Part shown: positions 45,687-55,209 of the stretch, one piece after another
Position numbering within the stretch: position 1 is the first letter of the stretch
How the letters are laid out: the number at the start of each line of letters is the position of its first letter
Source: Rhodospirillaceae bacterium
GTDB taxonomy: Bacteria; Pseudomonadota; Alphaproteobacteria; UBA6615
DNA length: 64,000 nt
Reading direction: 5' to 3'
NCBI GenBank assembly: GCA_018702955.1
Contig: JABJEK010000098.1
Span: forward strand, 1 to 64,000
Notes under the pieces: generated by a model
What the model was told of the DNA's origin: nothing
What the model saw: the letters and a program-made list of their open reading frames with translations, nothing else
Databases searched by the model: none
Program-made: the position numbers and the translations under genes

Positions 45687-46511
45687 CTAGGCGCCGCTCA
45701 GGCCCAGAATATCCATCATCGAATAAAGTCCGGGCGGCTGCCCGCCGGTCCAGTTCGCCGCGCGGACAGCACCGCGTGCGAAGATGCCCCGGTCCGTGGC
45801 CCGGTGGGTCAGCTCGATGCGTTCGCCGGCGGCGGCGAACACAACGCTGTGCTCGCCCACGACATCGCCGCCACGCAACGTGGCGAAACCGATATTGCCG
45901 CGCTGGCGTTCCCCGGTAATGCCCTCGCGCGAGAGCACTTTCTCTGTGTCGAAATCAACGCCGCGCCCGCGCGCCGCCGCCGCACCCAGACTCAGTGCCG
46001 TCCCCGACGGGGCATCGACCTTGTGCTTGTGATGCATCTCGACGATCTCGATGTCGAAGTCCGGGTCGAGCGCGCGCGCCACCTGCTCGGTGATCGCGAA
46101 CAGGAGGTTGACCCCGCTCGACATGTTCGAGGCCCAGACAACGGGCACCTTCGCCGCCGCCGCGTCGAGCGCTGCGCGATGTTCGGCCTCCAGGCCGGTT
46201 GTGCCCGCGATCAACGCGCAGCCCGCCTCGGCCGCCAATGCGGCATGGGCGGCGGTCGCGGCGGGGACCGTGAAATCGATCGCGGCATCAACGCCGGCGA
46301 ACAATCCCGCCGTGTCGTCGGTGATTGTGACACCGCTCTCGCCGACTCCCGCCAGCACACCCGGGTCGGCCCCCAGATGCGCCGAGCCGGCCACTTCACT
46401 CGCGCCCGCAAGCACACAGCCATCCGTCTCGGCGACCACGCGCACGAGCATCTGACCCATGCGTCCGCCGGCGCCGACAATGCCAATTTTTCGTTGATCG
46501 ACCATCTTCAT
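45687..46511 (-). CDS. dapB: 4-hydroxy-tetrahydrodipicolinate reductase
   Basis: Reductase of the lysine and diaminopimelate pathway, 274 residues. The NAD(P) loop is IGIVGAGGRMGQMLVR at the N-terminus; the DapB signature EIVEMHHKHKVDAPSGTAL carries the catalytic His and substrate-binding Lys. It ends IYSMMDILGL-like (LYSMMDILGLSGA), as usual. The ATG at 46511 has an alternative two codons in. It follows dnaJ on the same strand after a 109 bp gap containing a 7-bp hairpin (46563..46580). Confidence 0.96.
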   Translation of the reverse strand: MKMVDQRKIGIVGAGGRMGQMLVRVVAETDGCVLAGASEVAGSAHLGADPGVLAGVGESGVTITDDTAGLFAGVDAAIDFTVPAATAAHAALAAEAGCALIAGTTGLEAEHRAALDAAAAKVPVVWASNMSSGVNLLFAITEQVARALDPDFDIEIVEMHHKHKVDAPSGTALSLGAAAARGRGVDFDTEKVLSREGITGERQRGNIGFATLRGGDVVGEHSVVFAAAGERIELTHRATDRGIFARGAVRAANWTGGQPPGLYSMMDILGLSGA

Positions 46512-46620
46512 CCACCTTCATCGGCACGTTGCCGGAATGGCGGGGAGCATAGCATTTCGCGCCGCATCGCAAACGATGCGCAGAAAAGGCGTCGGGTAAC
46601 TGCCCCCAAGCGCAAACACG

Positions 46621-47772
46621 CTAGTCCTTCAGGTCGTCCCAGAATTCCTTCACCTTGGTGAAGAAGCCTTCGGATTCGGGGCTGTGTTTCGTGGACCCGC
46701 CGCCCGCATCCTCGAATTGCTTGAGCAGGTCGCGCTGATCCTTGGTCAGATCAACCGGTGTCTCGATCTGCGCCTGCACATACATATCGCCGCGCGCATT
46801 CGCGCGCAGGACGGACATGCCCTTGGAGCGAAGCCGGAACTGCTGGCCGGTCTGCGTGCCGGTGGGAATATTCACCCGCGCACGCGCGCCGTCGATCGTC
46901 GGCACCTCGATGGACCCGCCCAGCGACGCCGTCGTCATCGGGATCGGCACCCGGCACTGGATGTCGGCCCCGTCACGACGGAAGAACCGATGCGGCCGGA
47001 TGGTCACGAAAATATACAGATCGCCCGGCGGCCCGCCGCGCAGGCCTGCCTCGCCCTCGCCGGCGACGCGGATGCGCGTCCCGTCCTCGATCCCGGCCGG
47101 CACATTCACCGACAGGGTCTTTTCCTTGTCCATGCGTCCGGCACCGCTGCAGACGCCGCACGGGTTGTCGACCACCCGGCCCGCGCCATGACATGTCGGA
47201 CATGTGCGTTCGACCGTGAAAAAGCCCTGCCGTGCCCGCACCTTGCCCGCACCCTGACAGGACGGACAGCCAACCGGGTCTGCACCACCGGCGGCACCTG
47301 AGCCATGGCAGGAGTCACACGCCGCCGAGGCATTGACCCGGACCCGGGTCTGTTTGCCGGCAAATGCGTCCTCAAGATTGACATCCAGATTGTATCGCAG
47401 GTCGGAGCCGCGGGTGCTGGCCTGCCGGCGTCCACCGCCGCCACGGCCACCCATGCCGAACATTTCGTCGAAAATATCCGCAAAGCCACCGCCGGAGAAA
47501 TCGAAGCCGCCGCCACCCTGTCCGCCGCCCGGACCGCCGGCACCGCCCTCGAACGCTTCGTGCCCATAGCGGTCATAGGCCGCCCGCTTGTCGTCATCCT
47601 TCAGGATGTCGTAGGCCTGATTGATTTCCTTGAACTGGCGTTCGGCGTCCGCATTGTCAGGATTGCGGTCGGGGTGCAGCTCTTTGGCGAGCTTGCGATA
47701 GGCACTCTTGAGGGTCGCGGCATCCGCGCCGCGGTCCACGCCCAATGTTTGGTAGAAATCTTTGTCAGCCAT
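46621..47772 (-). CDS. dnaJ: Chaperone DnaJ
   Basis: Hsp40 co-chaperone of 383 residues. The J domain carries [20 protein letters not shown] (HPD motif), followed by a Gly/Phe-rich stretch (about 75-110) and four zinc-finger repeats [24 protein letters not shown] and CGVCSGAG. The C-terminal substrate-binding domains are complete. It stimulates DnaK ATPase. It lies 97 bp downstream of dnaK, the conserved alphaproteobacterial dnaK-dnaJ order. Confidence 0.97.
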   Translation of the reverse strand: MADKDFYQTLGVDRGADAATLKSAYRKLAKELHPDRNPDNADAERQFKEINQAYDILKDDDKRAAYDRYGHEAFEGGAGGPGGGQGGGGFDFSGGGFADIFDEMFGMGGRGGGGRRQASTRGSDLRYNLDVNLEDAFAGKQTRVRVNASAACDSCHGSGAAGGADPVGCPSCQGAGKVRARQGFFTVERTCPTCHGAGRVVDNPCGVCSGAGRMDKEKTLSVNVPAGIEDGTRIRVAGEGEAGLRGGPPGDLYIFVTIRPHRFFRRDGADIQCRVPIPMTTASLGGSIEVPTIDGARARVNIPTGTQTGQQFRLRSKGMSVLRANARGDMYVQAQIETPVDLTKDQRDLLKQFEDAGGGSTKHSPESEGFFTKVKEFWDDLKD

Positions 47773-47869
47773 GGACGTTCCCCACCCCTACACCGAATGA
47801 AGAGAGACGAACCCGCACGCGGTCAGCGCCTCGACGCCGGACCCGGGTTCGAACCCCTCCTTGCCCCGG

Positions 47870-49825
47870 TTACGAGGCGGACGACTGGTCCTTGCGATCT
47901 TCGTCGTCATCGACCTCTTCGAAGTCAGCATCGACAATGGTTTCTTCCGGGCCGGCGTCCGGGCCGTCTGCGGCCTCACCGTCAGCTGCGCCGTCGGCCA
48001 TGCCCTCTTCGGCCTCGGCCTGGTCGGCCTTGTAGATCGCCTCACCGAGCTTCATCGACGACTGCACCAGCGCTTCGAGCTTGGTCTGGACCAACTCGCC
48101 ATCCTCGCCTTCGAGCGCTTCCTTGAGCGCGGCCACATCGCCTTCGATCTCCGCCTTGACCTCGGCCTCGACCTTGTCGCCATGCTCTTCGAGGCTCTTC
48201 TCGGTCTGGTGGACGAGCGTCTCGGCCTGGTTGCGGGCCTCGACCGTCTCACGACGTTCCTTATCGTCCGCGGCATGCTCTTCGGCATCCTTGACCATGC
48301 GGTCGATGTCATCGTCGGACAGACCGCCCGACGCCTGGATGCGAATTTGCTGCTCCTTGCCGGTGCCCTTGTCCTTGGCCGACACGTTGACGATACCGTT
48401 CGCGTCGATGTCGAAGGTCACCTCGATCTGCGGCACGCCGCGCGGCGCGCTGGGGATTCCCACCAGGTCGAACTGGCCAAGCACCTTGTTGTCGGCGGCC
48501 ATCTCGCGTTCGCCCTGGAACACGCGGATCGTCACGGCCTGCTGGCTATCCTCGGCCGTCGAGAACACCTGGCTCTTCTTGGTCGGGATCGTCGTGTTGC
48601 GATCGATCAGGCGGGTAAAGACACCGCCCAGCGTCTCGATGCCGAGCGACAACGGCGTCACGTCGAGCAGCAGCACATCCTTCACATCGCCGGCGAGAAC
48701 GCCCGCCTGGATGGCGGCACCGATGGCAACCACCTCGTCGGGATTGACGCCGCGATGGGGGTCACGGCCGAAGAAATTCTTCACCGTCTCCTGGATCTTC
48801 GGCATGCGGGTCATGCCGCCGACAAGGATAACCTCGTCAATATCACTCGCCTTGAGACCCGCATCCTTCAGCGCTGCGGCGCAGGGGTCCACGGTCCGGT
48901 CGACCAGATCCTCGACCAGCGCTTCGAGCTTCGCCCGGGTCAGTTTGATGTTGAGATGCTTCGGCCCGGCCTGGTCCGCCGTAATGAACGGCAGATTGAC
49001 CTCGGTCTGGGTCGAGGCGGACAGCTCGATCTTCGCCTTCTCGGCGGCCTCCTTGAGGCGCTGCAGGGCGAGCTTGTCCTCGCGCAGATCGATGCTCTGC
49101 TCCTTTTTGAACTCGTCGGCGAGATACTGCATGATCCGCGCGTCGAAATCCTCGCCGCCCAGGAACGTGTCGCCATTGGTCGACTTCACTTCGAAGACGC
49201 CGTCGCCGATTTCGAGAATGGAAATATCGAAGGTGCCGCCGCCGAGGTCATAGACCGCGATCGTGCCGGCTTCCTTTTTCTCGAGGCCGTAGGCCAGCGC
49301 CGCCGCGGTGGGCTCGTTGATGATGCGCAGCACTTCGAGGCCGGCGATCTTGCCCGCGTCCTTGGTGGCCTGACGCTGTGAATCGTTGAAATAGGCCGGG
49401 ACCGTGATGACGGCCTGCTCGACCGTCTCGCCAAGAAACGTCTCGGCCGTTTCCTTCATCTTCTGCAGGATAAAGGCGCTGATTTCCGACGGGCTGTACT
49501 TCTCGCCGCTCGCGCCGACCCAGGCATCGCCATTCTCACCCTCGACAATTTCGTAGGGGACGAGGCTCTTGTCCTTGTCCGTTAGCGGATCGTCGAACCG
49601 GCGACCGATCAGACGCTTGACGGCAAAGATGGTGTTTTCCGGATTGGTGACGGCCTGGCGCTTTGCAGCCTGGCCGACAAGGCGCTCCGAGTCCTCGGAG
49701 AACGCCACCATCGACGGCGTCGTGCGCGCGCCTTCGGAGTTTTCAATCACCTTGCCCGCGCCGCCGTCCATAACGGCCACGCAGGAGTTGGTGGTCCCGA
49801 GATCGATACCGATTACTTTCGCCAT
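47870..49825 (-). CDS. dnaK: Chaperone DnaK (Hsp70)
   Basis: A 651-residue Hsp70. The nucleotide-binding domain starts [20 protein letters not shown], contains [20 protein letters not shown] and [16 protein letters not shown], and the substrate-binding domain starts at the linker [15 protein letters not shown]. The acidic C-terminal tail is present. I chose ATG 49825; an upstream in-frame extension to 49876 is not homologous. A strong heat-shock-type promoter lies about 110 bp upstream, and dnaJ follows. Confidence 0.98.
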   Translation of the reverse strand: MAKVIGIDLGTTNSCVAVMDGGAGKVIENSEGARTTPSMVAFSEDSERLVGQAAKRQAVTNPENTIFAVKRLIGRRFDDPLTDKDKSLVPYEIVEGENGDAWVGASGEKYSPSEISAFILQKMKETAETFLGETVEQAVITVPAYFNDSQRQATKDAGKIAGLEVLRIINEPTAAALAYGLEKKEAGTIAVYDLGGGTFDISILEIGDGVFEVKSTNGDTFLGGEDFDARIMQYLADEFKKEQSIDLREDKLALQRLKEAAEKAKIELSASTQTEVNLPFITADQAGPKHLNIKLTRAKLEALVEDLVDRTVDPCAAALKDAGLKASDIDEVILVGGMTRMPKIQETVKNFFGRDPHRGVNPDEVVAIGAAIQAGVLAGDVKDVLLLDVTPLSLGIETLGGVFTRLIDRNTTIPTKKSQVFSTAEDSQQAVTIRVFQGEREMAADNKVLGQFDLVGIPSAPRGVPQIEVTFDIDANGIVNVSAKDKGTGKEQQIRIQASGGLSDDDIDRMVKDAEEHAADDKERRETVEARNQAETLVHQTEKSLEEHGDKVEAEVKAEIEGDVAALKEALEGEDGELVQTKLEALVQSSMKLGEAIYKADQAEAEEGMADGAADGEAADGPDAGPEETIVDADFEEVDDDEDRKDQSSAS

Positions 49826-49930
49826 GAGTTCCTCACTTTTCAGCAGACCTGCCCGGCCCAAACGGCACCGGTACACGCCCCTGCAATTAAAGTTGGTGGG
49901 CCTGCTTCAGAGGCCCTGTACTGTTCGACG

Positions 49931-49962
49931 CACATATAGGGAGGGCGGAACGCGTCTGCAAC
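49931..49962 (-). promoter_or_regulatory. Sigma-32-type heat-shock promoter of dnaK
   Basis: Minus-strand GTTG (49962..49959) is followed after 18 bp by CCTATATGTG (49940..49931). The second element fits the alphaproteobacterial RpoH -10 consensus CYTATNTNNG at every position; the -35 has G for C in CTTG. It lies about 105 bp upstream of the dnaK ATG. No CIRCE repeat is visible here. Confidence 0.65.
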
Positions 49963-50018
49963 CGCTAGTCTGAGGCGATTTTCCCCGGTGCACCGCCACT
50001 AATTCACCCCGACACGCC

Positions 50019-50939
50019 ATGACGATCATCTCCGCGAGCTACAAGACCGATATTCCGGCGTTCTACGGCGGTTGGTTCCGCGCTCGGCGCATGGCTGGGT
50101 CGTGTGAGGTGCGTAACGCATGGAACGGCAAGACATTTCAGGTATCGCTGCGCGATGAGGATTGCAGCGGTTTCGTGTTCTGGACCCGGAATGTGAAACC
50201 ATTTCGCGACGAGCTGGACCGGACCGCCCGAACTCACCCCTTCGTGGTGCAATACACGGTCACGGGATACCCCCGATCGCTGGAACGATCCGTCGTCGCC
50301 TCCGACAACGCCATCTCGGATATACAAGATATTTCAATATGTTATGGAATGGATACCATCGTCTGGCGCTATGACCCTGTGGTGATCACCGACGCGACGC
50401 CGGTCGCCTGGCACATCGATAACTTTACCCGGCTTGCCGGCGCGCTCGCGGGCCGTGTCGATGAGGTCGTGGTCAGTTTTGCCCAGATTTACCGCAAGAC
50501 CCGGCGCAACCTCGATCACGCGGCGCGCGAAACCGGAAACGGCTGGACCGACCCCGACGATGCCGCGAAGCATGATCTGCTGGCCCGGCTCAACGACATC
50601 GCCAAACAAAGCGGCCTGAACCTGTCGCTTTGTGCGCAACCTGCGCTGGCGCACGGGCTCTCAGCTGCACGGTGCATCGATGCCGCCCGCCTGGACAATG
50701 TCGCGAGATCCATGGGCCACGCACCCGTCAGCGCCCGCACAAAAGGGGCGAGACCCGGGTGCCTGTGTGCCGAATCCCGCGATATCGGCGGTTATGAAAC
50801 CTGCCCCCATGGGTGCGTTTACTGCTATGCCGTGGGCAATCCGGACAAGGCGAGGCAGGCGCACAAGGATCACGACCCAAGCGCCGCAATGCTCGGCCCC
50901 CGGACAACACCCGCCCCGAAAGAGATTCTCACGGCATGA
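50019..50939 (+). CDS. DUF1848-family protein with C-terminal CxxxCxxC
   Basis: A 306-residue protein of the DUF1848 family: ISASYKTDIPAFYGGWFRAR at the start, SGFVFWTRNVKPF and QYTVTGYPRSLER in the first third, and RPGCLCAESRDIGGYETCPH followed by GCVYCYA near the end. The cysteines C262, C266 and C269 have the C-x3-C-x2-C spacing of radical-SAM enzymes but sit at the C-terminus instead of the N-terminus; C248 and C250 precede them. No function is established. Its stop overlaps the FkbM gene start (ATGA). It is divergent from dnaK. Confidence 0.82.
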   Translation: MTIISASYKTDIPAFYGGWFRARRMAGSCEVRNAWNGKTFQVSLRDEDCSGFVFWTRNVKPFRDELDRTARTHPFVVQYTVTGYPRSLERSVVASDNAISDIQDISICYGMDTIVWRYDPVVITDATPVAWHIDNFTRLAGALAGRVDEVVVSFAQIYRKTRRNLDHAARETGNGWTDPDDAAKHDLLARLNDIAKQSGLNLSLCAQPALAHGLSAARCIDAARLDNVARSMGHAPVSARTKGARPGCLCAESRDIGGYETCPHGCVYCYAVGNPDKARQAHKDHDPSAAMLGPRTTPAPKEILTA

Positions 50940-51841
50940 ACAACACAGCCCCCGCCCATCCGGTCGACGTCCTCGATTTCCTCGACAAGCAGGGTGTTGC
51001 GATACCCCCGCTGAAGATCGTCGATGTCGGGGCGATGGATGTCGGCGAAGCCGAGCCCTGGGCGCGTCTGGTCGAATCCGGTGCGGCCCGCCTCATCGGC
51101 TTCGAACCCAACGACGATGAGCTCAAGAAGCTCAACACCGCCGGCCGGGCCAACACGGAATATCTGCCCCACGCGCTCGGCGACGGCGCGGCCCACACAC
51201 TCTATGTGGGTGCAGCACCCATGACATCATCCCTGTTCGCGCCCGATCCGGCGGTCATGCAGCAGTTCCACAGCCTGTGGGAGCTCTGCGAGACGACCGC
51301 GGAAATCCCGGTCGATACCGTCCGCCTCGACGATGTTGGCGAAGTGCGTCCGATGGATTTCCTCAAACTGGACATCCAGGGCGCCGAACTCATGGCGCTC
51401 GAGGCCGCCACGGCGGCGCTGGCGGAGACCGTCGCCATTCAGCTCGAGGTCGCTTTCCTGCCGATCTACAAGGACCAGCCGCTATTTGCCGATGTGGACA
51501 CATTCCTGCGCGACCGCGGGTTCTCGTTCCACACAATGGTGGGGGTAGGGTCGCGGCCGTTCCGCCCGCTGATCAAGGACGCCAACCCCAACCGCGGCTT
51601 CGCGCAAGTCATCTGGAGCAACGCGCTGTATTTTCGCAACACGGCGGATTTCCCGCGCCTGGCGCGTGAAAATCCGGACGCCCTGCTCAAAATCGCGATC
51701 CTGGCCCACGAACTCTATGGCGCATTCGATCTGGCCGCGGTCGCGCTGCAACATTATGGCGCCGCACAACATCAGGGGCTGGCGACCGCCTACATCCGCG
51801 CGTTGACGGTGGCGGACCCCACGATCACCGCGAAAAAATAA
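50936..51841 (+). CDS. FkbM-family SAM-dependent methyltransferase
   Basis: A 301-residue class I methyltransferase. Motif I is LKIVDVGAMDVGEAEPW, motif II GFEPNDDELKKL, and the FkbM-typical MDFLKLDIQGAELMALEAAT follows, then VAIQLEVAFLPIYKDQPLF. FkbM relatives methylate hydroxyl groups of polyketides or sugars, so glycan O-methylation is plausible but unproven. ATG 50936 overlaps the DUF1848 stop by 4 bp. Its stop abuts the grpE stop on the other strand. Confidence 0.85.
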   Translation: MNNTAPAHPVDVLDFLDKQGVAIPPLKIVDVGAMDVGEAEPWARLVESGAARLIGFEPNDDELKKLNTAGRANTEYLPHALGDGAAHTLYVGAAPMTSSLFAPDPAVMQQFHSLWELCETTAEIPVDTVRLDDVGEVRPMDFLKLDIQGAELMALEAATAALAETVAIQLEVAFLPIYKDQPLFADVDTFLRDRGFSFHTMVGVGSRPFRPLIKDANPNRGFAQVIWSNALYFRNTADFPRLARENPDALLKIAILAHELYGAFDLAAVALQHYGAAQHQGLATAYIRALTVADPTITAKK

Positions 51842-52522
51842 TCAGGATTCGGGTTCGGCCTTCGGGTCGATTGCCGGATCCGCTCCAGGTGCCGCCGGTG
51901 CGGCAGCGGCCGGCGGCACCGCCGACTTCGCCACGCCAACCCGCGCGGGACGCAGCAGCCGGTCGTGCAGCTTGTAGCCCGCCTGCATCACCTGGGCGAC
52001 GCTGCCATTCGGCAAATCAGTATCGGGCACTTCGTACATGGCCTCGTGCAGGTTGGGGTCGAACGGCTCGCCCGTCGGGTCGAGGCGCTCGATCTTGTGC
52101 GCCGCAAGCGCGCTCTGGAAATCATTCTGCACGGCGATCACGCCTTCGAGCAGGGTCTTCAGCAGCTCATGCTCGCCGCGCCGTTCTTCCGGCACCGCGA
52201 AGAGCGCGCGTTCGAGATTGTCGCCGATGGACAGGATATCGCGCGCAAACCCGGTCACCGCATAACGATGCGCGTCCTCGATCTGGCGCTCGGCGCGTTT
52301 GCGCACATTCTCGGTCTCGGCCATCGCGCGCAACAACTGGTCGCGCAGCTGGGACACCTCGCCCTCGAGCTCGACGACGCGCGCGGCATGTTTGCCGCCG
52401 CCCCAGCGATTTCCGTCCGCGTCGGTGGGTGAAGGCTCGGCCGCCGCCTCGGGTGTTACGGGCGCGGCGCCGTCTGCGGGCGTGCCGGTCTCGGGGGTAT
52501 CGTTTTCGTTTTCGTCGCTCAT
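51842..52522 (-). CDS. grpE: Nucleotide exchange factor GrpE
   Basis: DnaK exchange factor of 226 residues. An acidic, low-complexity N-terminus (about 1-45) leads to a long coiled coil (LEGEVSQLRDQLLRAMAETENVRKR region) and a C-terminal beta domain containing EPFDPNLHEAMYEVPDTDLPNG and VMQAGYKLHDRLLRPARVGV, the GrpE signature. I chose ATG 52522 (MSDENEND); the frame upstream lacks homology and overlaps hrcA. The C-terminal Ala/Pro tail is longer than in E. coli. It follows hrcA on the same strand. Confidence 0.95.
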   Translation of the reverse strand: MSDENENDTPETGTPADGAAPVTPEAAAEPSPTDADGNRWGGGKHAARVVELEGEVSQLRDQLLRAMAETENVRKRAERQIEDAHRYAVTGFARDILSIGDNLERALFAVPEERRGEHELLKTLLEGVIAVQNDFQSALAAHKIERLDPTGEPFDPNLHEAMYEVPDTDLPNGSVAQVMQAGYKLHDRLLRPARVGVAKSAVPPAAAAPAAPGADPAIDPKAEPES

Positions 52523-52586
52523 ATGTTCGCTTTCTATCCGGCGTCCGTGCCGGTCGTTGTAATTCGAAACTGTCGGGTTGTCGCGC

Positions 52587-53630
52587 CTATCCGACCAGGC
52601 GGCCGACAATTTGCGCTGTGTAGTCCACCACGGGAATGATCCGGGCGTAGTTGATCCGGGTCGGGCCGATCACGCCGACCGCCCCGACGATCTGTTGTTC
52701 GCTGTTGTGATAGGGCGCGACGACGACCGAACAGCCCGCGAGCGAGAACAGGTCGTTCTCCGCCCCGATAAAGATCTGCACGCCCTCACCGCCGCGCGCC
52801 ATGTCCAAAAGCTTGATCAGGGATTCTTTCGTCTCAAGCGCGTCATAGAGGCTCCGCACATGCTCCAGATCCTCGACGGCCTGAACATCATCGAGAAGGC
52901 GTTCCGCCCCGCTCACAATCAGTGCGGCCTCGGCGCCGTCGCCGGTGGCGGTCGCCATCCCGGCCTCGACGAGCTTCCGGGTCACCACATCCAGGTCGCG
53001 GCGGTGAAGTTCGAGTTCGGCCGTGATCTGCCCCTGGGCCTCCTCGATCGTCTTGCCGACCATGCGCGTGGACAGAAAATTGGAGGCCTCGACCATGGTC
53101 GACGCCGGCATCCCGTTCGGCACCTCGATGACACGATTCTCGACGCTGCCGTCTTCCGTGACCAGAACCACCAGCGCACGACCCGGTGCCAGCGAGACAA
53201 ACTCGATATGGCGCAACGCCGAATCGCTCTTCGGGGCCACGACGAGCCCGGCGCAATTGCTCAGGCCCGAGAGAACGCGGGTGGCCTCCGACAGGGTCTG
53301 TTGCACGCTGCGGCCTTCCGCGGCGCACTGTACCTCGATCGTCTGGCGTTCCGTCTCGGTCAGGTGCCCCACCTCAAGCAACCCGTCGACGAACAGCCGC
53401 AGGCCCGCGTCGGTCGGAATACGTCCCGCGGACGCATGCGGCGAGAACAGCAGGCCGGAATCCTGAAGGTCGGCCATCACATTGCGGATCGTGGCCGGCG
53501 ATATCTCCATGCCTAGATTGCGCGACAGGGTGCGCGACCCGACCGCCTCACCCGTTTCCAGATAGGCGTCAATGATCTGCCGAAGAACTTCGGAGCTGCG
53601 CTGGTTGAGCTGTGGGATCGCCCGGCTCAT
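52587..53630 (-). CDS. hrcA: Heat-inducible transcription repressor HrcA
   Basis: A 347-residue HrcA with an N-terminal winged helix (LNQRSSEVLRQIIDAYLETGEAVGSRTLSR and SPATIRNVMADLQDSGLLFSPHASAGRIPTDAG; the last is family-specific) and a C-terminal GAF-like dimerisation domain. It represses groESL-type genes through CIRCE elements, but I see no CIRCE upstream of hrcA, grpE or dnaK here, so its target is probably elsewhere. hrcA-grpE is a usual pair. It is divergent from rph. Confidence 0.95.
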   Translation of the reverse strand: MSRAIPQLNQRSSEVLRQIIDAYLETGEAVGSRTLSRNLGMEISPATIRNVMADLQDSGLLFSPHASAGRIPTDAGLRLFVDGLLEVGHLTETERQTIEVQCAAEGRSVQQTLSEATRVLSGLSNCAGLVVAPKSDSALRHIEFVSLAPGRALVVLVTEDGSVENRVIEVPNGMPASTMVEASNFLSTRMVGKTIEEAQGQITAELELHRRDLDVVTRKLVEAGMATATGDGAEAALIVSGAERLLDDVQAVEDLEHVRSLYDALETKESLIKLLDMARGGEGVQIFIGAENDLFSLAGCSVVVAPYHNSEQQIVGAVGVIGPTRINYARIIPVVDYTAQIVGRLVG

Positions 53631-53683
53631 GGCCGTGATTGTCCGTTGTTAGCGCTAGAAAAGTCGAGGGCCGACATGTCCGC

Positions 53684-53715
53684 AGAACTTAGGCACGCCC
53701 CGGCGCCTAATCAAG
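53684..53715 (-). promoter_or_regulatory. Probable promoter of hrcA-grpE
   Basis: Minus-strand CTTG (53715..53712) and CCTAAGTTCT (53693..53684) are 18 bp apart, 54 bp before the hrcA ATG. The layout equals that of the dnaK promoter. The -10 box deviates from CYTATNTNNG at two positions, so a housekeeping sigma factor (CTTGAT, N17, CTAAGT) is equally possible. Confidence 0.45.
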
Positions 53716-53832
53716 AACGACGGCCATGAGCACCGCGCGCAATTTCGCGCGCGATTCCGGTTCTGGACGCAACCCCGCGGTAAAGACTAACTTCCCCGCC
53801 TCACATTCGATCCTAGCCGTACTGGAACCAGC

Positions 53833-54567
53833 ATGCCCAAATCCTCAATCCGCCCCTCAAAGCGCGCGCCCGATGAAATGCGCAAGGTGCGCCTCAAGCC
53901 AGGTGCGGCTAAGTATGCGGAAGGGTCCTGCCTGGCGATGTTCGGCAACACCCATGTTCTCTGCGCCGCCAGCATCGAGGAGCGCGTGCCGCCATGGATG
54001 CGCGGCAGCGGTGAGGGCTGGGTCACAGCGGAATACGGCATGTTGCCGCGTTCCACCCATACAAGGACGAACCGCGAAGCGGCACGGGGCAAACAGTCCG
54101 GACGCACCCAGGAAATCCAGCGCCTGATCGGGCGCTCCCTGCGCGCCGTCACCGACATGGAAATGCTCGGCGAGCGTCAGATCAGGCTCGATTGCGACGT
54201 GCTCCAGGCCGACGGCGGCACGCGAACAGCGGCCATCACCGGCGCCTGCGTGGCGTTGCACATCGCCTGCCAGGGGCTGGTGAAGTCCGGCGCCATCACC
54301 GAGAACCCGGTGCGCGACCTCGTCGCCGCCGTCTCATGCGGTTTGTACAAGGACACGGCCGTCCTCGATCTCGACTATCCGGAAGATTCCAACGCCCAGG
54401 CCGATTCCAACTTCGTGCTGACCGAGCGCAACCAGATCGTCGAAATCCAGGGCACCGCCGAAGAACGTCCGTTCAGCCGCGCGCAGTTCATCCGGCTGCT
54501 CGATCTGGCGCGTGACGGTACCGAGGAATTATTCGCCCATCAGCGCAAAGCTCTCGGAATCAAATAG
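53833..54567 (+). CDS. rph: Ribonuclease PH
   Basis: Phosphorolytic 3' exoribonuclease for tRNA end maturation, 244 residues. Family landmarks are [55 protein letters not shown] (phosphate site) and [19 protein letters not shown]. Length is normal and there is no sign of the C-terminal frameshift known in some laboratory E. coli strains. It is divergent from hrcA and 8 bp upstream of rdgB. Confidence 0.97.
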   Translation: MPKSSIRPSKRAPDEMRKVRLKPGAAKYAEGSCLAMFGNTHVLCAASIEERVPPWMRGSGEGWVTAEYGMLPRSTHTRTNREAARGKQSGRTQEIQRLIGRSLRAVTDMEMLGERQIRLDCDVLQADGGTRTAAITGACVALHIACQGLVKSGAITENPVRDLVAAVSCGLYKDTAVLDLDYPEDSNAQADSNFVLTERNQIVEIQGTAEERPFSRAQFIRLLDLARDGTEELFAHQRKALGIK

Positions 54568-54575
54568 AACAAACC

Positions 54576-55199
54576 ATGGCCCGCCACTTCGAGGACAGCC
54601 GGCTGGTGATCGCCAGCCACAATGCCGGCAAGGTCCGCGAGATCGCCGACCTGCTGAAACCCTTCGCCGTGTCGGTACAAAGCGCCGGTGCCCTGGGATT
54701 GCCCGAGCCCGAGGAGACCGGCGCCACATTTGCCGAGAACGCCATCCTCAAGGCCCGCGCATCCGCCGCAGCCCCACCAGACGGCAGCGGACAGGCCGCA
54801 CTGGCGGACGATTCCGGTTTTTCCGTTGCCGCACTGGGCGGGGCACCGGGCATCCATGCCGCGCGCTTCGCCGAACGCGCGGACGGCGTGCGGGATTTTG
54901 ACTGGGCCATGGAACAGCTGCACGAGGCGAGTGCGGAGGCCGGCGAAGATCTGGCCTGGTTCACCTGCGCGCTCGCGCTCGCGTGGCCCGACGGGCATGT
55001 CGAGGTCTTCGAGGGTCGGGTCGACGGCAGCCTCGCCTGGCCGCCGCGCGGCGACCGCGGTTTCGGTTACGACCCGATCTTCGTGCCGCGTGGCGGCACC
55101 CTCACATTCGCCGAGATGGACCCGGACGCCAAGCATGCGATCTCGCACCGGGCGATCGCCTTTCGCGCGCTCATTGACGCCTGCTTCAAGCCTGGCTGA
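54576..55199 (+). CDS. rdgB: Non-canonical purine NTP pyrophosphatase (RdgB/HAM1)
   Basis: Hydrolyses dITP, ITP and XTP to keep them out of DNA. The 207-residue protein shows [14 protein letters not shown] (T/S-x-N-x2-K), [34 protein letters not shown] and [20 protein letters not shown], all HAM1 family blocks, plus HRAIAF near the end. It starts 8 bp after rph and ends 10 bp before hemW, so rph-rdgB-hemW look like one operon. Confidence 0.97.
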   Translation: MARHFEDSRLVIASHNAGKVREIADLLKPFAVSVQSAGALGLPEPEETGATFAENAILKARASAAAPPDGSGQAALADDSGFSVAALGGAPGIHAARFAERADGVRDFDWAMEQLHEASAEAGEDLAWFTCALALAWPDGHVEVFEGRVDGSLAWPPRGDRGFGYDPIFVPRGGTLTFAEMDPDAKHAISHRAIAFRALIDACFKPG

Positions 55200-55209
55200 T
55201 GAAACACAC

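Noticed and set aside
46563-46580. CGCATCG-CAAA-CGATGCG hairpin between dnaJ and dapB as a terminator
   Set aside because: The stem is 7 bp but no T run follows on the minus strand, so an intrinsic terminator is not supported.
47845-47856. GGGTTCGAACCC resembling a tRNA T-arm in the dnaK/dnaJ gap
   Set aside because: It is a 12-bp palindrome, but neither strand has matching acceptor, D or anticodon arms at the right distance; it is at most a small hairpin.
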